A stretch of 64,000 nucleotides of DNA from Ephydatia muelleri (taxonomy: Eukaryota; Porifera; Demospongiae; Spongillida; Spongillidae): positions 3,837,147 through 3,901,146 of the forward strand of contig JABACO010000019.1 in NCBI GenBank assembly GCA_013339895.1. The letters run 5' to 3'. Of this stretch, positions 45,616 through 58,600 are shown piece by piece. The notes under the pieces were generated by a model, which saw nothing but the letters and a program-made list of their open reading frames with translations, was not told the DNA's origin and did not search any database. The first letter of the stretch is position 1, and the number at the start of each line of letters is the position of its first letter. Position numbers and translations under genes: made by a program.

Positions 45616-46595
45616 TTGACTGGGCTATGACTGCGAAATAGACACTGCTGCTATCATGTTTACCAAGCTATCTGGTTAACACACTGAACTCACAATCTAC
45701 ACCTCTCACCTGTAAACATCCAACATCCCCAATAATCTAACATACACATCAACTACAATTCCCATAAGCCTATCACTACAAGCCTCCAAAGTCCTATATT
45801 ACACAAGTAGATTAAAAAATTTCTCTTTGAGAAATAGAGTGGGATGTAGGATTGGGATTGGTGGCGTAAAAAGCAAGGAAACCTGACTCATTTATGGATT
45901 GGTACCAGAATACAACAAGATGGTCCTACATTTAGCCTAGAACCATGCACTTTGAATTTCAATTTCAACTTGCAAAATGGTCTTGTTGTAAGATTATACC
46001 AATTTGAAATTCTTCATGATCACGGGTATCGTTGGATTACCCCTTCCTGCCACAAAACAGTTTTGTGACCACATTTAAGATCAAATAACCTCAACATTAT
46101 AAACCATATTTAGGGTTAAACAATATTGTTTCAATGTTCACAAAGGATCAAACTTCGCATTTAGCGCTACATTTTGGTGCAAAGTTCATATTTTCCCGCT
46201 TTTCCTAACTTGAGTTATGTTTGACGAAAGGAAGGAGCTAGAAAGAGGAGGAAAAAATGGCGGATTTGAGGGGTCGACTATAGCGTCTGAAGAAAACGGC
46301 AGCGTTGCAATCAGCGTGCGTTGTACAATAGATGCAGCGTATTTTGGGCAGATTTTATAGCGACTGGCAAGTGGCTACGAAGCGTATATTTTGTTTATTA
46401 ACCCTCGATCGAAAACCACGCCTACGGAGCCAATCCTACATAGAACCTACTACCGTAGGTCCTGATACGCAAATATAAATTAACTCTGTTACAGAAATTA
46501 TTATTATTCGCATGCACACGCGGGTGTACAATTGTGCAAACAATAGAATTTAATCACGCACTATGATGCCACAATCAGTGAGAACCAAAAATGCA

Positions 46596-49414
46596 CTACT
46601 TAATGAAAGCCAGAAACTGAGTCCAATGATCAGAAGAAAGTGGAGATTGAAGTCCTTTAATCCAGTTGCACAATCCAATGCAGCATTCAGGTGAAAGTTT
46701 GGCAGCTTCTAAAGTATCCATCGCATGATAACTCACCTTGCTGACATGAACATCATCCAACAGTAACCACAGAGCCATCCAATACACTTGCAAAAAGTCA
46801 ATCTCTTCCAATGTCCACCCTGTCTTATACATGCAACTGCTGTAGCTTTCTAACAATGAGGACTTGATCTCGCACTTGGCACGTTCCAAATCGATGAAAA
46901 CAGCATTCAAACGATCATCATTTCCACCTGACGTGCTTTTAAAACAAATGTTGGGTAGACGAATGTCTAAATGAGCAACATTACTAGAGTGTAATTCATC
47001 CACTGCTAGTTTGATGGCTTCTAATACAACTCTGATGCGATCTTTAGCTTCATGTTTGGACAATTGAGGGAGACACTCAAAAACAAAAACGAGTGGTCCA
47101 GATGCACCAAGAAACACAATGCCCTCACTCAACAGTGCATGTTGCAAATTCAAGTTCTTTGCAAAGCCTTCAAATTGCATGAATTCTGGGCCACCACGAG
47201 CAAATACTTTCAGCACGATCTCTTTGTCCATGCCAGTCTGTGCTTTGAAAACTAATGATGTTCTGCTATACAGCTGCTGCAAAGCTACTGACTTTTCCAG
47301 TCCTTTATACATCTGAAAAAACTTGACTACTGAAAGGTTTCCCTTTATTTGTTCCAACTCTTGTTCACTTAACTTAAAGAAATTGGAATTTGAATGAGAT
47401 TGAATTTCAATGTCCAAAAGAGCATTTAGCACAGCATCTTTTACTTCAGTAGACTGTAATGGCTGATAAGATATGACAAACTTGAGCAGCTTACAATCAA
47501 ACTGAACTCTCACCTTTACAGCAAAACTCTGTGAATGATTGCTGGGTGTAGATTTTGATGCAGATCCTGTTCCTGTATCTGAAATTTTCATCTCAACCAC
47601 CCCAGCTATTATTTCCATATCTGAACTTGAAATCTTTTTAGGTGACTCATTGATTGTTGGTAGCTGGGTCTGGCTTTTTGAACGAGGTAAAACCACTCCA
47701 GTAAGCTCTGGAATGTCATGGTCATATGCTTTAAACAATCGAAGGAGTTCCACCAGTTTTATGGCTAACTGCCTTGATGTCTGCCATGGAGTATCTGATA
47801 TCACTTCAAAAATTGCAATGGGTAGATCTGATTTTTGTGTGGTCGTATTTATGAGCTTGTACAAGGAAATATCTGGCATTATTGTGGTAGAACACAACCA
47901 AGGCATGAGATATTTTTTAGCTTGTTTTAATTGAGTACGAACCTCAATCAAATATCTGCTTCCTTGAAAAGAACACTCAACATGTTTGAGTAGCTCTCTG
48001 TCACGTGCGGTTTTCTTGACAACGAATTGAACTCCTTCAGATTTTGAACCGTTCAAAACGTTTGCAATGAAAACTGCACAATCATCTTCGTCATTACTCG
48101 TGAACACTTTCAGATTCAAAATATCTTGCAACTGGTATGAAGAAATTTTGGCTGATAGAAGTGCCCCATAGTTTTCTTCCTTAATCAGAGGGGTACTTTC
48201 AAAACAGTCTGGTACTTTACTCAATGAAGATGCACTTGGCAAATCACTGGTTCCTTTATTTGAAGCATTAGTACTACGAAATACATGATGTCGTGGATTG
48301 ATCCCCTGCAAGAGATAATATACAGTTGAAATTAAACACCTGTTACTTTGGAACAATTTAATTGCGTACACAGGCCTCATAATAAATGTATGAGACATTT
48401 CACATACTTCACATGCAACTAATGTACACATACTTTTAATCTCTAAAAGTCGTGTGCACAAGAACACAAGTATTTTGACCAAACAGTATGCAAAAAGATA
48501 GGAAGTAACAGTCAATAGCAAAATCATGTCAGGTCAATAAAAAGTGTTGTACACTGGACCCGTCGATGTAATTAGGCTAGTCTTCATTAAAACCTGGGCA
48601 TGACTGATTTGTAGTTCATCCAGCCTGCGTGGGAACGAAAATGACAGGGAAGGTCCAGCAGGATGAAAAAATCGAACTTTCAATTGCTGGCTCTTTGGTG
48701 ATGGAGAAATATGATGACCAGAAGCAATTCGATTTTTTTCATCCAGCTGGATCTTCCCCGTCATTTTCTTTTCCACATCATTTTCTATATACTATCTCTG
48801 ATTGGAACAATAACCTCTTTGCATTTAAAAAGGGACAAGTAGTGATAGAGTGGGTACACTGCCATTCGAAATGAAGCCCAAGACCAACGAATCAACGACA
48901 TGAGTTCCAAATTTTTATACTTGCAAAAGAATGCAACGCTTTTGAACTGGAATATCTTTTTTCCTGATGTAGCAAAAACAACTCCAATGTGTGATGGTTG
49001 AGAGTGACAATAAAAGGTGGCCACATTCTCGGCATTTTGATGGAGTCCGTTGAGTGTGAATCCAGAATTCAAAATGGTACCCTATTTCACAATAGAACCG
49101 CATGATAACTCATTTTAATATCGCACTCTTCCACCTTTTCATTACCATTCGCTGGCTAATAATTCCTAAACGGGAGGTATTTTAGCAGTCGCTGCAAACT
49201 GTAGCGAATCCAATAGGGTGGGTAACTGGGCTAATGAAAACGGTCGTCTTAAAATGCTTCCACTTCTTTTCACAAATGCAGGCGTGCTAGCCACATTAAC
49301 AATATTACGTTCGTTACGCTACTACATGTGCGTGAAACGACACGTACTCCACAGCTAGTACTTACGAGTACGTCGTACCTGAATTCCAGCAAACCTCGGG
49401 TCTCCAAAAGCCAT
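46596..49414 (-). CDS. Protein kinase-like (Crinkler-type) protein
   Basis: A probable first exon at 49379-49414 encodes MAFGDPRFAGIQ; the donor GTACGA follows. The main exon (48305 to 46596) continues GINPRHHVFRSTNASNKG, giving about 580 residues. The C-terminal third has a kinase-like fold: KAQTGMDKEIVLKVFARGGP (candidate Lys), LVFVFECLPQLSKHEAKDRI (hinge), SSNVAHLDIRLPNICFKS as the catalytic HxDxRxxN loop and NAVFIDLERAKCE as a DFG-like strand. The HLDIR..N version is what I associate with a kinase-like family expanded in sponges. The N-terminal two thirds hold no recognised domain. An in-frame Met 74 codons upstream of the acceptor would give an alternative start in intron sequence, which is less likely. 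Confidence 0.65.
48639..48776. mobile_element. Short hairpin MITE in the kinase gene intron
   Basis: GAAAATGACAGGGAAGGTCC ... GGATCTTCCCCGTCATTTTC: about 45-bp arms around a 45-bp loop. It sits in the intron between the two kinase exons. Confidence 0.7.
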
Positions 49415-49522
49415 TTTGATCTCACCAGCTCTACCTAGGTTTGAATTTGACGTCACGTGATCGTCGTAGATGGTTAATTGGTTGTATGTGAGTACACGTG
49501 ATCATTAGTTAGTTAACTATCT
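49372..49522 (-). promoter_or_regulatory. Kinase gene promoter and first exon (inverted copy at 61.7 kb)
   Basis: This 151-bp piece covers the first exon plus 108 bp upstream. The upstream part contains GATCACGTGACGTCA, with an E-box CACGTG and a CRE-like TGACGTCA, plus a second CACGTG. It is repeated without visible change, in reverse, at 61699-61849. Confidence 0.7.
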
Positions 49523-50530
49523 GTGTATCGACCGTACCACAGCCAAAAAAAAAAAATCCGTAGCTGACCAGATACACAACCAAAAAGTTTCAGTCCTGAA
49601 TCGAACTGTAACGTGTTAACATCCCGTAACAAGGGTAAACTTCGTCCTCGTAACAGTGCCTGTTATGTTTTCGGTTTTGAACGACCCTGAAATTTATGGG
49701 GGGTGAACACTGCCATAATTGACACGCGCGCGTTTTTCGAATTCGGGTCGCGTCATTACGTTACAGCTCCGTAACAGTACGTATCGTAAGAACATATTGT
49801 GTTACAGACCCGATGATTGTCATACTGTGTGTAGTTTGTCACCGTTCCGTGCCAGGCCACGGTTTTGATCTACATGTAGATGTTATTTATACGGGCGAGC
49901 TACACTCAGCTTTCTCTCCTCTCGATCCGTGCATCTTCGACAGTAGAAACGGTACGTCCTGACCTTAGTAACTAAGCTCGAGCAACAACAATGAGAAGTC
50001 TCAAGTCTCGACCTCTGAATGCCTGACTCGTTTGTGTGATGGCTGATTTTTTTTTGCCACTACTTTTCCGAGGTTAAAAGATTGATTGGAATTAATAGAG
50101 CACCTTTAGCAGTCACACTGTTTACTGCAACATGAGTTCCATCACAGCACACATGTATGATGGGACCTAACCATCAAGCCAACAATCCTCCAAAGACGTC
50201 TGACGGTAGGTCCTCCCCTCACCTGCTCCACAATGTAAGTATGCTACTCTTTGTCCATTCTCAATTTTCAAGCTCCTACTGGATTGACCCTCATGCATGT
50301 AACACTATCAATACCACATGTTACTGCACATATAAGTCTTGACCATTTTCATTTTTCTTAAGAGACAAGTACACATGCGTAGGAGGGGCACAGGAAGAGA
50401 GGAGGGAGATTGGGAACTCATGTACATTTGTGCATGTATGTGTAACTGAACATTAATAGCACATGTTACTGCACATTTATGTCTTGACCCCTCCCCTACA
50501 TCTCTCCCTCTTGGTACTTGCTTTGCCTTC

Positions 50531-50825
50531 TTGACACCACCATCGCCACTCCAGTGGTACCAGGTGCTCCCTGTGAGGCTTTGCCCTCTCTCGACACCAC
50601 TATCACCACTCTACTCCAGTGGTACCAGGTGCTTCCTAGCTGTGAGGCTTTGCCCTCTCGACGCCACTATCAACACTCCAGTGGTACCAGGTGCTCCCTG
50701 TGAGGCTTTGCCCTCTTGACACCACGTTCAACACTACAGTGGTACCAGGTGCTCCATGAGGCTTTGCTCTCTCGACACCACTATCACCACTCCAGTGGTA
50801 CCAGGTGCTCCCTGTGAGGATAACA
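50531..50825. repeat. ~60-bp minisatellite containing a collagen-like exon motif
   Basis: Five copies share CTCCAGTGGTACCAGGTGCT and then CCCTGTGAGGCTTTGCCCTC. On the minus strand each copy reads CACAG|GGAGCACCTGGTACCACTGG, i.e. an acceptor-like site followed by Gly-Ala-Pro-Gly-Thr-Thr-Gly. Confidence 0.85.
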
Positions 50826-50904
50826 GACCAATTGAATTCACATTCTATAACTCTCATGCCCATGATTCTACTACACCTTCAGGTTAACACTCTCCCCATA
50901 CAAA

Positions 50905-51085
50905 TAACTTACCTGTTTGCCGCTGGCACCATGCACTTCTGATGGACCATTATCACCCATGAGGTGACCATGGTATGTGTGAGTGACAGTGTGATGGTCC
51001 ATGATGAGGTAAAGACACTAGGTGACTTACAGGTGTACCATTTGCTCCATTTCCTCCAACAGGTCCAGCCAGTGGCGGCGCTGTG
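50905..51085 (-). CDS. Collagen-like exons (fragment)
   Basis: On the minus strand, an exon at about 51031-51085 reads PPLAGPVGGNGANGTP, four consecutive Gly-X-Y triplets, ending at a good donor (GTAAGTCA). A second at about 50911-50968 reads GDNGPSEVHGASGKQ, ending at GTAAGTTA. With the GAPGTTG units of the adjacent minisatellite these look like short collagen-type exons. No complete gene was found; they may be a host gene broken by, or captured within, the surrounding element. Confidence 0.45.
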
Positions 51086-51108
51086 CTACACAGACACTCA
51101 GTTTCCCT

Positions 51109-52083
51109 CAGTGGCAGATCCAGGGGGGGGGGGGGCGGCAGCGGGGGTATTCCCTCCGCCAAGTATGGTTTATATAATTATGCAGCCTTCAATTAGTACA
51201 ATAGATAGCTTTTTTGCATTATTTATTCACATGCATGCATGGTATAGAAGTGCGAAGAAAAGGACAATGTGTAAAAAAACGAGCTGTATTCTGTTTAATC
51301 TGCCCCCGTCTAAATAAGAGCAGATGGGGCCGGTCTTGCTCGCGGTAAACGCGTTACTTTGACGTGAGCTCAACATGGCTTACTAGTGATAGTAGCTTTG
51401 CAGTGCCGTAGACAACGTTTTTGCTTTGGGGTGCTTAAAATGTTGGGGCGTAATCTTCTTAATAACGTCCACTATATTTTTTCCTATTATTGTTCAACAT
51501 TACTAATTATAGCAAGAAAAATATAGTAATACATACATGTAATAATAAGTTCAAGAATTATATAAAAATAAAATGAACTGAAGTCCTTTAGGCGTAAGGT
51601 ATACATTTCCATGCATGCACTGTCAGACACAAGCGACCACATCTTAACGTGCAGATGTGATGTCTGGTATCCCAGCTCCATCCTCAAAACCTGCAGCACT
51701 TCTCCATTTTTTTCTGCTTCCTCTGATGCATACATTGGTTGCTCTTAAAATGGCAAAGGACAGCCTTGCCGTATGCATACAGTGAGCAATACACAAATCG
51801 GCCAAAAAAAGTGCTGCCTGCTTAAATTACGACTAATAAACTCATTGCCAGTTTGTTTTAACAAATCTGTTTCAGTCTTGAGGACATGTAGAACCGTGCA
51901 CCGATTTAGCCTATTTTGGTTGATTGAATTTCTCAGCCATGTCTTCAGTCTCCGACGGGCGCTAAAAGATCTCTCGCTGATTGCATTAGTGGCCGGCATT
52001 ACTAGTAAAAGCTTTGCTAGCTCAAAAACTTTCAAATAAAGTGTCCTTTCAACAGCATTCAGAGACTTCAGGAACGCAATCAA
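51109..52083 (-). mobile_element. hAT transposon fragment (C-terminal dimerisation domain)
   Basis: On the minus strand 52083-51745 encodes KLLLVMPATNAISERSFSAR and RRLKTWLRNSINQNRLN, the hAT-family dimerisation signature. The left limit is probably CAGTGGCAGATCCAG at 51109. The rest of the transposase is missing. Confidence 0.8.
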
Positions 52084-52295
52084 CGGTACCCCAACCTTTT
52101 GCCTATTGAAAACATCACATGGTACATTAATGAGCTCTTCAAAGATGGGGGATGATGTTCTCCACGTTATTTTTTTTGCCCTCGCCTGTAATCATATAAT
52201 GTACATGCATCATATAATGTACATGCATTCATGTGCGTGCATGTTCTTTCTCCATAATCTACAAGTAAGAAATTGCAATTATAGACAACATTCAC

Positions 52296-54400
52296 TTACA
52301 ATCTACTACTAACAGATTGCAAAGCTGATATGTACAAGTCAATGCCATGGTTAGAACTTTGGTCAAGAGGATGAACATTTTCCTGCAAGTCGTGCAATAC
52401 ACCATCTGGTAAAGGAGATTGAAGATAAGGTACTGTGACCTCATAATCATCATCATTTCTGGAAACAGCAAGTGGACCATTCCAGTCAATGCCGTAAGTA
52501 TTCAAATCCTCCTGCAAACAATATATAATTCACAATCATATGTGTAAGTACATAGGTACCAAATTTTTCCCCCTTCGTTTTGCTGGATAACCATTGTGTA
52601 AGGTATTGCGCAGACAGATTATTTAATTATAAGTGTATGGTGTTGATAATAATGAATTGGATGCGTAAAATATATGAATTTAGTGCACATTCGTCTATCA
52701 GGGCCATGCTATTACTAGCTGCACATTTGCTGAGTTCTGCTTAGCAAACACGTAACTGCTATCTCAGGGTTTATACAGTGTTGTGTGCTTGTTTGTTGTT
52801 TTTAGTGATTTAAAAGTGCGCATGACAATTATAAACATCATACCTCAGGTAAGTTTTCTGTATTGGAATCTCCACTGATCCATAACTGGCATGGAGAAAG
52901 GTTGCCTTCAGTACTTAGAGGATGCTGATTCCATGCCTCCTTAAATACTTCCAAGCTTTTATTGATACGACTTAAAAATGCATAATGGAGACAATAGAGA
53001 TGCACTTCATTTTCACAATCTAGCAGCCCCTCCTCTTCCATGGTATAGAACAGATTGTAATACAATACAGTGCAAAGTGTGAACACATCTCTCCATAACC
53101 TCTCAATGCGTTGGTTGTGGACACTCCGACCAGCAATAAAGCTACCTGGTCCACGTAATGGATGTTGTAGCATCAGTCGAGCAACTTCTGCATTCTCTCC
53201 ACCTTTGTCTGCACGGATTCGGGTTGGTAGCCCAAATTCTCTTACAGATGCAAACTGCAGAACTGTGCCTGCTCTATTGTTATTGGAGCAGTGAAGGTAT
53301 ATGATTCGACGACTATACCCATCAATGCCTCCATGAATAACAAATTGCCAGCTGAAAATGAATGACATGTACATCATTATGACATATAATTGGGACATTG
53401 TACTAAATTGTGGCACTTGTGGATAAATTTTTATGCCCACTAAGTTAGGTTATGCTTGGAAGACTTGGCAAAACTCCCAAGTTATAGAATTTGTTAACAA
53501 AGGCAAGAGAGAGAAATGATTATTTGTAAGACCTTCAATCAGACTACATGTACATGCACAAGTTCCAAAATCATACAGAACGGCCACATGGATGGGGCCA
53601 TCTATAAAGTACGTCACGCTTTTTTTTGACCAGGCCCCTTAACATAACTTCATTTTACCAGGCAAGTGCCATCAAAATTACTAACAAACTTACCGTATTA
53701 ATTTGTGGTTGCCATCAATATGGTGCAATGCTTTAGGTCCAGAGACACGGTAAAACACGCCTATACACATGCAGTTGACAAACGACGCATCATACTTCCA
53801 TCATGGTCAACTCTTCTCTGAGACTCTCTAATCCTCTGCTGCTGAACCCTCAAGCCTAAGGCTAACAGATGGCCCCGCATTAGCCTATTGCCACATAAGG
53901 GAAATTCATTTTGAATGCTTAGAACCACTTGATCCAGGTAATCATCGGTTATGTTTGCATATTGACCTGAAACTGATAACCCAAATTCAGACATTCGTCT
54001 GTGTACAGTCCGTTGTGAAATGCCGATAATATCAGCGATTTGGGGGACAGTAAAATGGCTATCGATAAGCTACTCCAGTTGTTCATAAGAGACAGTAAAT
54101 CTTGGTCTTCCTACATTGCCAGTGATATCCGTCGGGGGTTGAGTTCGATGATTGCAACGTCTTTTAGCTTCCAGCAATTCGTTTAGGAAACACAAAGCCA
54201 TTTGTATGCATTCCACGGCACCCCTTGGACCATGCAACGTTAACCACGACCTCGGCAACTAGCAGTTCGCGATACACTAATTCCACAATCGTAATGATAC
54301 CTTCCAATTCATCAAATGACATGTCTCTTCCATCCTGAATGGTAGCTAAAGAGGTAACTACTGCTAGTATAGTGCTCCTGATCCATTCGAAAGCCATTTT
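52296..54400 (-). CDS. DDE integrase-type transposase, split and decayed
   Basis: Minus-strand segments: 54397-54164 (N-terminal helices, [20 protein letters not shown]), 54258-53690 (helix-turn-helix, then [20 protein letters not shown] and [20 protein letters not shown], with HIDGNHKL near 53700 giving the first Asp), 53360-52846 (integrase core: [30 protein letters not shown] with the second Asp, [15 protein letters not shown] with the Glu, ending SPCQLW) and 52513-52296 (C-terminal [11 protein letters not shown]). This matches an integrase-like protein family found across aquatic animals, similar to IS3EU-type elements. Frame breaks near 54070 and 54250 suggest inactivity, although the DDE residues survive. 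Confidence 0.75.
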
Positions 54401-55618
54401 TTGTTTTAATCAAAGCGCACCTTACATGGGTATTTATACATGTTGGCGTATTGCATGTGCTTATAATTAGCAGTAAATTGAGGTTTATAACAGAACTACG
54501 CACTGCAGCAGCAATTCCTTATTGTATTTATCCTGCTTACGTATATACATCTCGTTCGTCCCAACAAATTGAAAATGACAAAATGAAATAAAGAAAAATG
54601 AGTCATTTATCTAAGAGCATTGAACAGTAAAAATCACACGCGTTTGTTCAATCACACAATGATTTTACAGACGATTTAAAATCCTTTATAAAATCAAAAC
54701 TTTGATTCGACCCATTTTTTTCCCTGTGTTAGTCTTGCACTTGGATGTATTTTGTTTGCTAGAGCAGGCACATGCCCCGCCCCCACCATACCTTACTTGC
54801 ACATATACCTCTCCCTCTTCACAACTTACTTCAATGTAGAACTTTGGCATGTGTGATGATGATGCACGTTCCATGCATAAGCACACACCCCTTGATAAAA
54901 AATGAGCCAGTCAATTAAGTGTACTTTCCACTACATGTGCATGTAAGAGGGATATCACTGACATGCAGACTGATGATGATGATGTTGTATGCCATGGCTA
55001 AAAACAATTTATTAACATTCTTTCAGTATACGTTTTGTGTTAAACATCATGCATATGCCTGTTAGGGAAGTCATACACGTATACAAACAATCCTTGTTAC
55101 AACAGTGGCCCGCCCACCCCGGCCCTTCAAAAAATCATATCAAGGCAACAATGGTGTAGAAAGGAACTTGCCATAAGATGCACTTATCACTTTATGGGAC
55201 AGTTTCCGAGAAAATGACGGTTCGCGTATAAATAATGAACCGGCCGGTCTTATACATGTAGAAGGACACGCTACTTGCGGCGTTGCGGGTTCTCATTGGT
55301 GCCTAGTTATATGTACATGTACCCTACCATGCATCTTCGACAGTACGAACGTACCGTTCCTTCTGTCGAAGACGCACGGATCGAGAGGAAAGGAAGCTGA
55401 GCATGGTGATACTTAAAATTAGAACAAATCCTGCGTGGCCTGGTACGGAACGGTAGTATCAGGTCTGTAACGGGACCGCAACACAATGTTCTGATCAACA
55501 TACTGTTACGGAGCTGTACGAGATGGCTCCACCTAAGTACGAGACTGTTACGGAGCTGTAACGACCCGAATTCGAAAAACGTGCGCGTGTCAATTATGGC
55601 AGTGTTCACCCCCCATAA

Positions 55619-58600
55619 TGGGATGTGTGATTAGTGCCAAAAGTCGATCACGCGCCTATTGATCTAGTACCCAGAATTCATATGTGTATCGAATATGTAA
55701 TATCAATATATGCTGAGAAAAACATTAGATGGTGATCGGGCTGACATTGCCGTATACAGCTAGGTGCAGAAGAAAAAAATAGGCCTAAAAGAATATATGG
55801 AGCCCTACAGTATTCTATGAAACGAGGTGTCGGCGGACTCGCTACCAGCAACTGCATGGTATTATGGTAAGTCTTAACTGGCCACTCCCGCTACCGGTTA
55901 TAACCAAAGAGATACTAAATGATGGTACGTCTGTTTATTATTCTATTTGATGCGCATCCATTTGTAGTTCTTTTAGAGAGGCAATTGCATGGTGATGTTG
56001 AATTTGAGGTGATCGACGTTGTGGTTACAGTATTATTTGGCACCCAGGCAGTGCCATAGTTACATAGTGCATAGTAAGTTATTGCTGCGCAACTTGGCAT
56101 ATCAGATTTCGTACCCGGAATTATGCGTGATTTTTAAGAATATGTTGTGTTGTGGACTGGTAGATTATCTTACGTGTAAGAAGGAAGGTGGGGGGTATTA
56201 TAATGCCATGTCTACTGGCTGGATGGGAGAGGGGGGGGGGGGGTGCCTATGTTTGACAATTTTGTGTAGCACTTCCCCTCCCCCTTTATTATATAAAGGG
56301 GGTATATAATAAGATGTTTTTCATCTTTAGATATTGGATGGAATGTAAATGCTGCCTGGTGTGTCTGCAGTTGGATTAGCAATTGAAAGATCTCAGTTAA
56401 GTATCTTGTGTCCAAGAATGCATCTTTCATAATCCTTCAGGTCGACGTCATTCATGGAGGACTTAGTCATACATGAAAGCATACTGTCTGCAAATGCAGC
56501 TAGTGTGTGAAGGACTTCTGGTTTCAGCAACTGCAGCTAGCTCCTGTACTGACGAGAGACATCAATCTTCTCAAGTTGCATGGCCTTGATGTTTACAGGG
56601 ACCCACTTAACAAAATAGAAACACCAATGGTAGATCAAGACAAGAAATTTTCAAAATATTTATTTATTTGGGAGGGAGCTCAGTGAAGTCATTTTCAGCT
56701 TGCATAGTAGTATATAAAACTCACAGACTTGCCTTCGTTTTAATTGGAGAGAACATACATACTGAGATACTGAAAACAGTATTTTTTCTCTCTTACCTTT
56801 ATATTAAGTTTGGAATAGCCTATCATGCGAATGTTCATATCAACACTAGTTAAAGTCCTGTGTACTGTATGTCTTAATCCAGATCCAAATAAAGGGGCCA
56901 AATACTTAGGTTGATCACAGTTAAGATGCATGATGTTTAGTACTAGTAATGAAGCTGGTGGTGTTTGGCATCATTGATATTAAATGTGATTCATTCTTTC
57001 AGGGTAACTGGCTATACAGGAAAAATTAGACATTAGGCTCCCTCAGAACAAGTATTTTCGGGAGCAAAGCTCATTCAGGGGGAAGTCAGGAACTCCCTTA
57101 TAAAACACCCCAAGAACATGACAATTTGCTTCTGGAAATAAAGAGTTGTCTGCTGAAGTATTATGGGCAATTAATGTGGTTCAAAAGTACTGGTCCAGTA
57201 ATAAAATGAAAGTTCAATTAAACCAGACCAAAAGCCTGAGTTGGTATTTATGAATGCTGACCTCTGCAACTAGTGTGCTAATATTTATTTATTTTAGGGG
57301 TGCAGGGAGGGGGGGGTGGGAGGGAGAGGGGGCAGGCCTGTCCTCACCCTGAAGGTCAGGCGCATAGACAAGGTTGAAAACCTGGGGGGGGGGGCCTATA
57401 GTACACATCTATCTTGACACTTTCAGTGCACACCCCCATCCCGATACCTCACTGTTAGATTTATCCCAGCCAATTCTGAAAGGACCTCTGAATGGGAACC
57501 CACGAGTTAAAACTTAAGTTATCTTCTTTTGGTTCTATTACATTTACATATACACATGCTTTTTGTCTCATTTTTGGTCAGTTTAAAGTCACTCATGTTC
57601 ATGGCTTCAGATTGTATTGTTGAAACCACATTCCTACTACCTAACATTAGTTAAACGTAATTATTCTGCCCTCCACCTCCTCCTCTTCCTCCACCTCCTC
57701 CATGCTGACCATGCAGATTATTATCCACCTCCTGCTAAGATAACATCAATTATATCCAGAAGTGCTTTTGCCATGGTGGGGAAAAAAGTTCTTTCTTTAA
57801 ATTCAGAATTCCCATGCATAAGTTCAGGTTTCTGAAACATTAAGTTGATGTCAATATAAATGTTAATTACCTTTAATCAATTAAATTGTGATTTACTTGC
57901 ATGACTTTCTTCCCAAAAGTGATTAGTATTACAGTGTGTAACACAATACTTTCACGCCAATTCCATTGCAATTTTCACCAATCAGGTTTTCTGGCATATG
58001 TGTACGATGCATGAATGGTCAGATGTAGTGTTTATATGATAATCTGTTTGTTTATCAAATCAGGTTTGGACAATAACATTTTTCCTTTAAGTGTGTGTGG
58101 AGAGGGGGTGTTGTTGGCCCCCCCCCCCCTCCCCAGCTATGGCTTTGTACAGTGATGGTTTCACGATTTTCATACCAGCTGCGCCACATGATACTAGTTT
58201 TATTTTAAAACCATTCAAAACAAGAAATCACATGCAATGGAGAATCATTGTACCTCTTATTTCTTGTGTGGTGTATTACTTTTAAAGTGTTTGGGTGCTA
58301 ACAAGGAGAAAAGCCATGTTTGATGTCCTTTACCATTTTCTGCTTCAACATGATGAGCCAGGCTAGTCCATTGGCAAGATTCTAAAAGGAAATCCCTGAC
58401 TCTGATGTGACATCTCACTGTACTTGCATGTTAAGGTGTGGTGACATAAAGGATCCAAAGCATATTAAACCGGGCAGTAATCCAATGTTTACGGCACCAA
58501 GGACTCACGCATATAATTACATCATTAACATATGGTGTACGAATGCTGGAGCTGATACGAAATATTGCACATTGGAATTATAAGTGCCAACGGGCGGGGG

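Larger units (their letters stand above)
37780..46463. mobile_element. 8.7-kb block bounded by inverted repeats of CCTACgTTAGTAGGTCC type
   Basis: The left end AGGGCCTACGTTAGTAGGTC (37780 on) continuing CTATGTAGGATTTG is matched at 46430-46463 by the reverse complement of AGGACCTACGGTAGTAGGTT continuing CTATGTAGGATTGG, about 30 of 34 positions. The block interrupts a Penelope-like frame on its left side. Inside are inverted repeat pairs, two palindromes, a LINE remnant and short decayed frames. No transposase was recognised and no target duplication is obvious. Confidence 0.6.
49694..55618. mobile_element. 5.9-kb DNA transposon with ~290-bp inverted repeats and DDE integrase
   Basis: The left end TTATGGGGGGTGAACACTGC continues CATAATTGACACGCGCGCG, and the right end (55618 reading back) continues CATAATTGACACGCGCACG. 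Similarity extends inward about 270-290 bp, through TACAGCTCCGTAACAG and CTCTCGATCCGTGC...CTTCGACAG. It encloses the DDE integrase gene at 52.3-54.4 kb, an hAT fragment and collagen-like exons. No clear target duplication was seen. Confidence 0.7.

Noticed and set aside
48534-48874. Short frames with HPAGPSLSFSFP / HPAGSSPSFSFP on both strands
   Set aside because: They are the two arms of a hairpin MITE in an intron.
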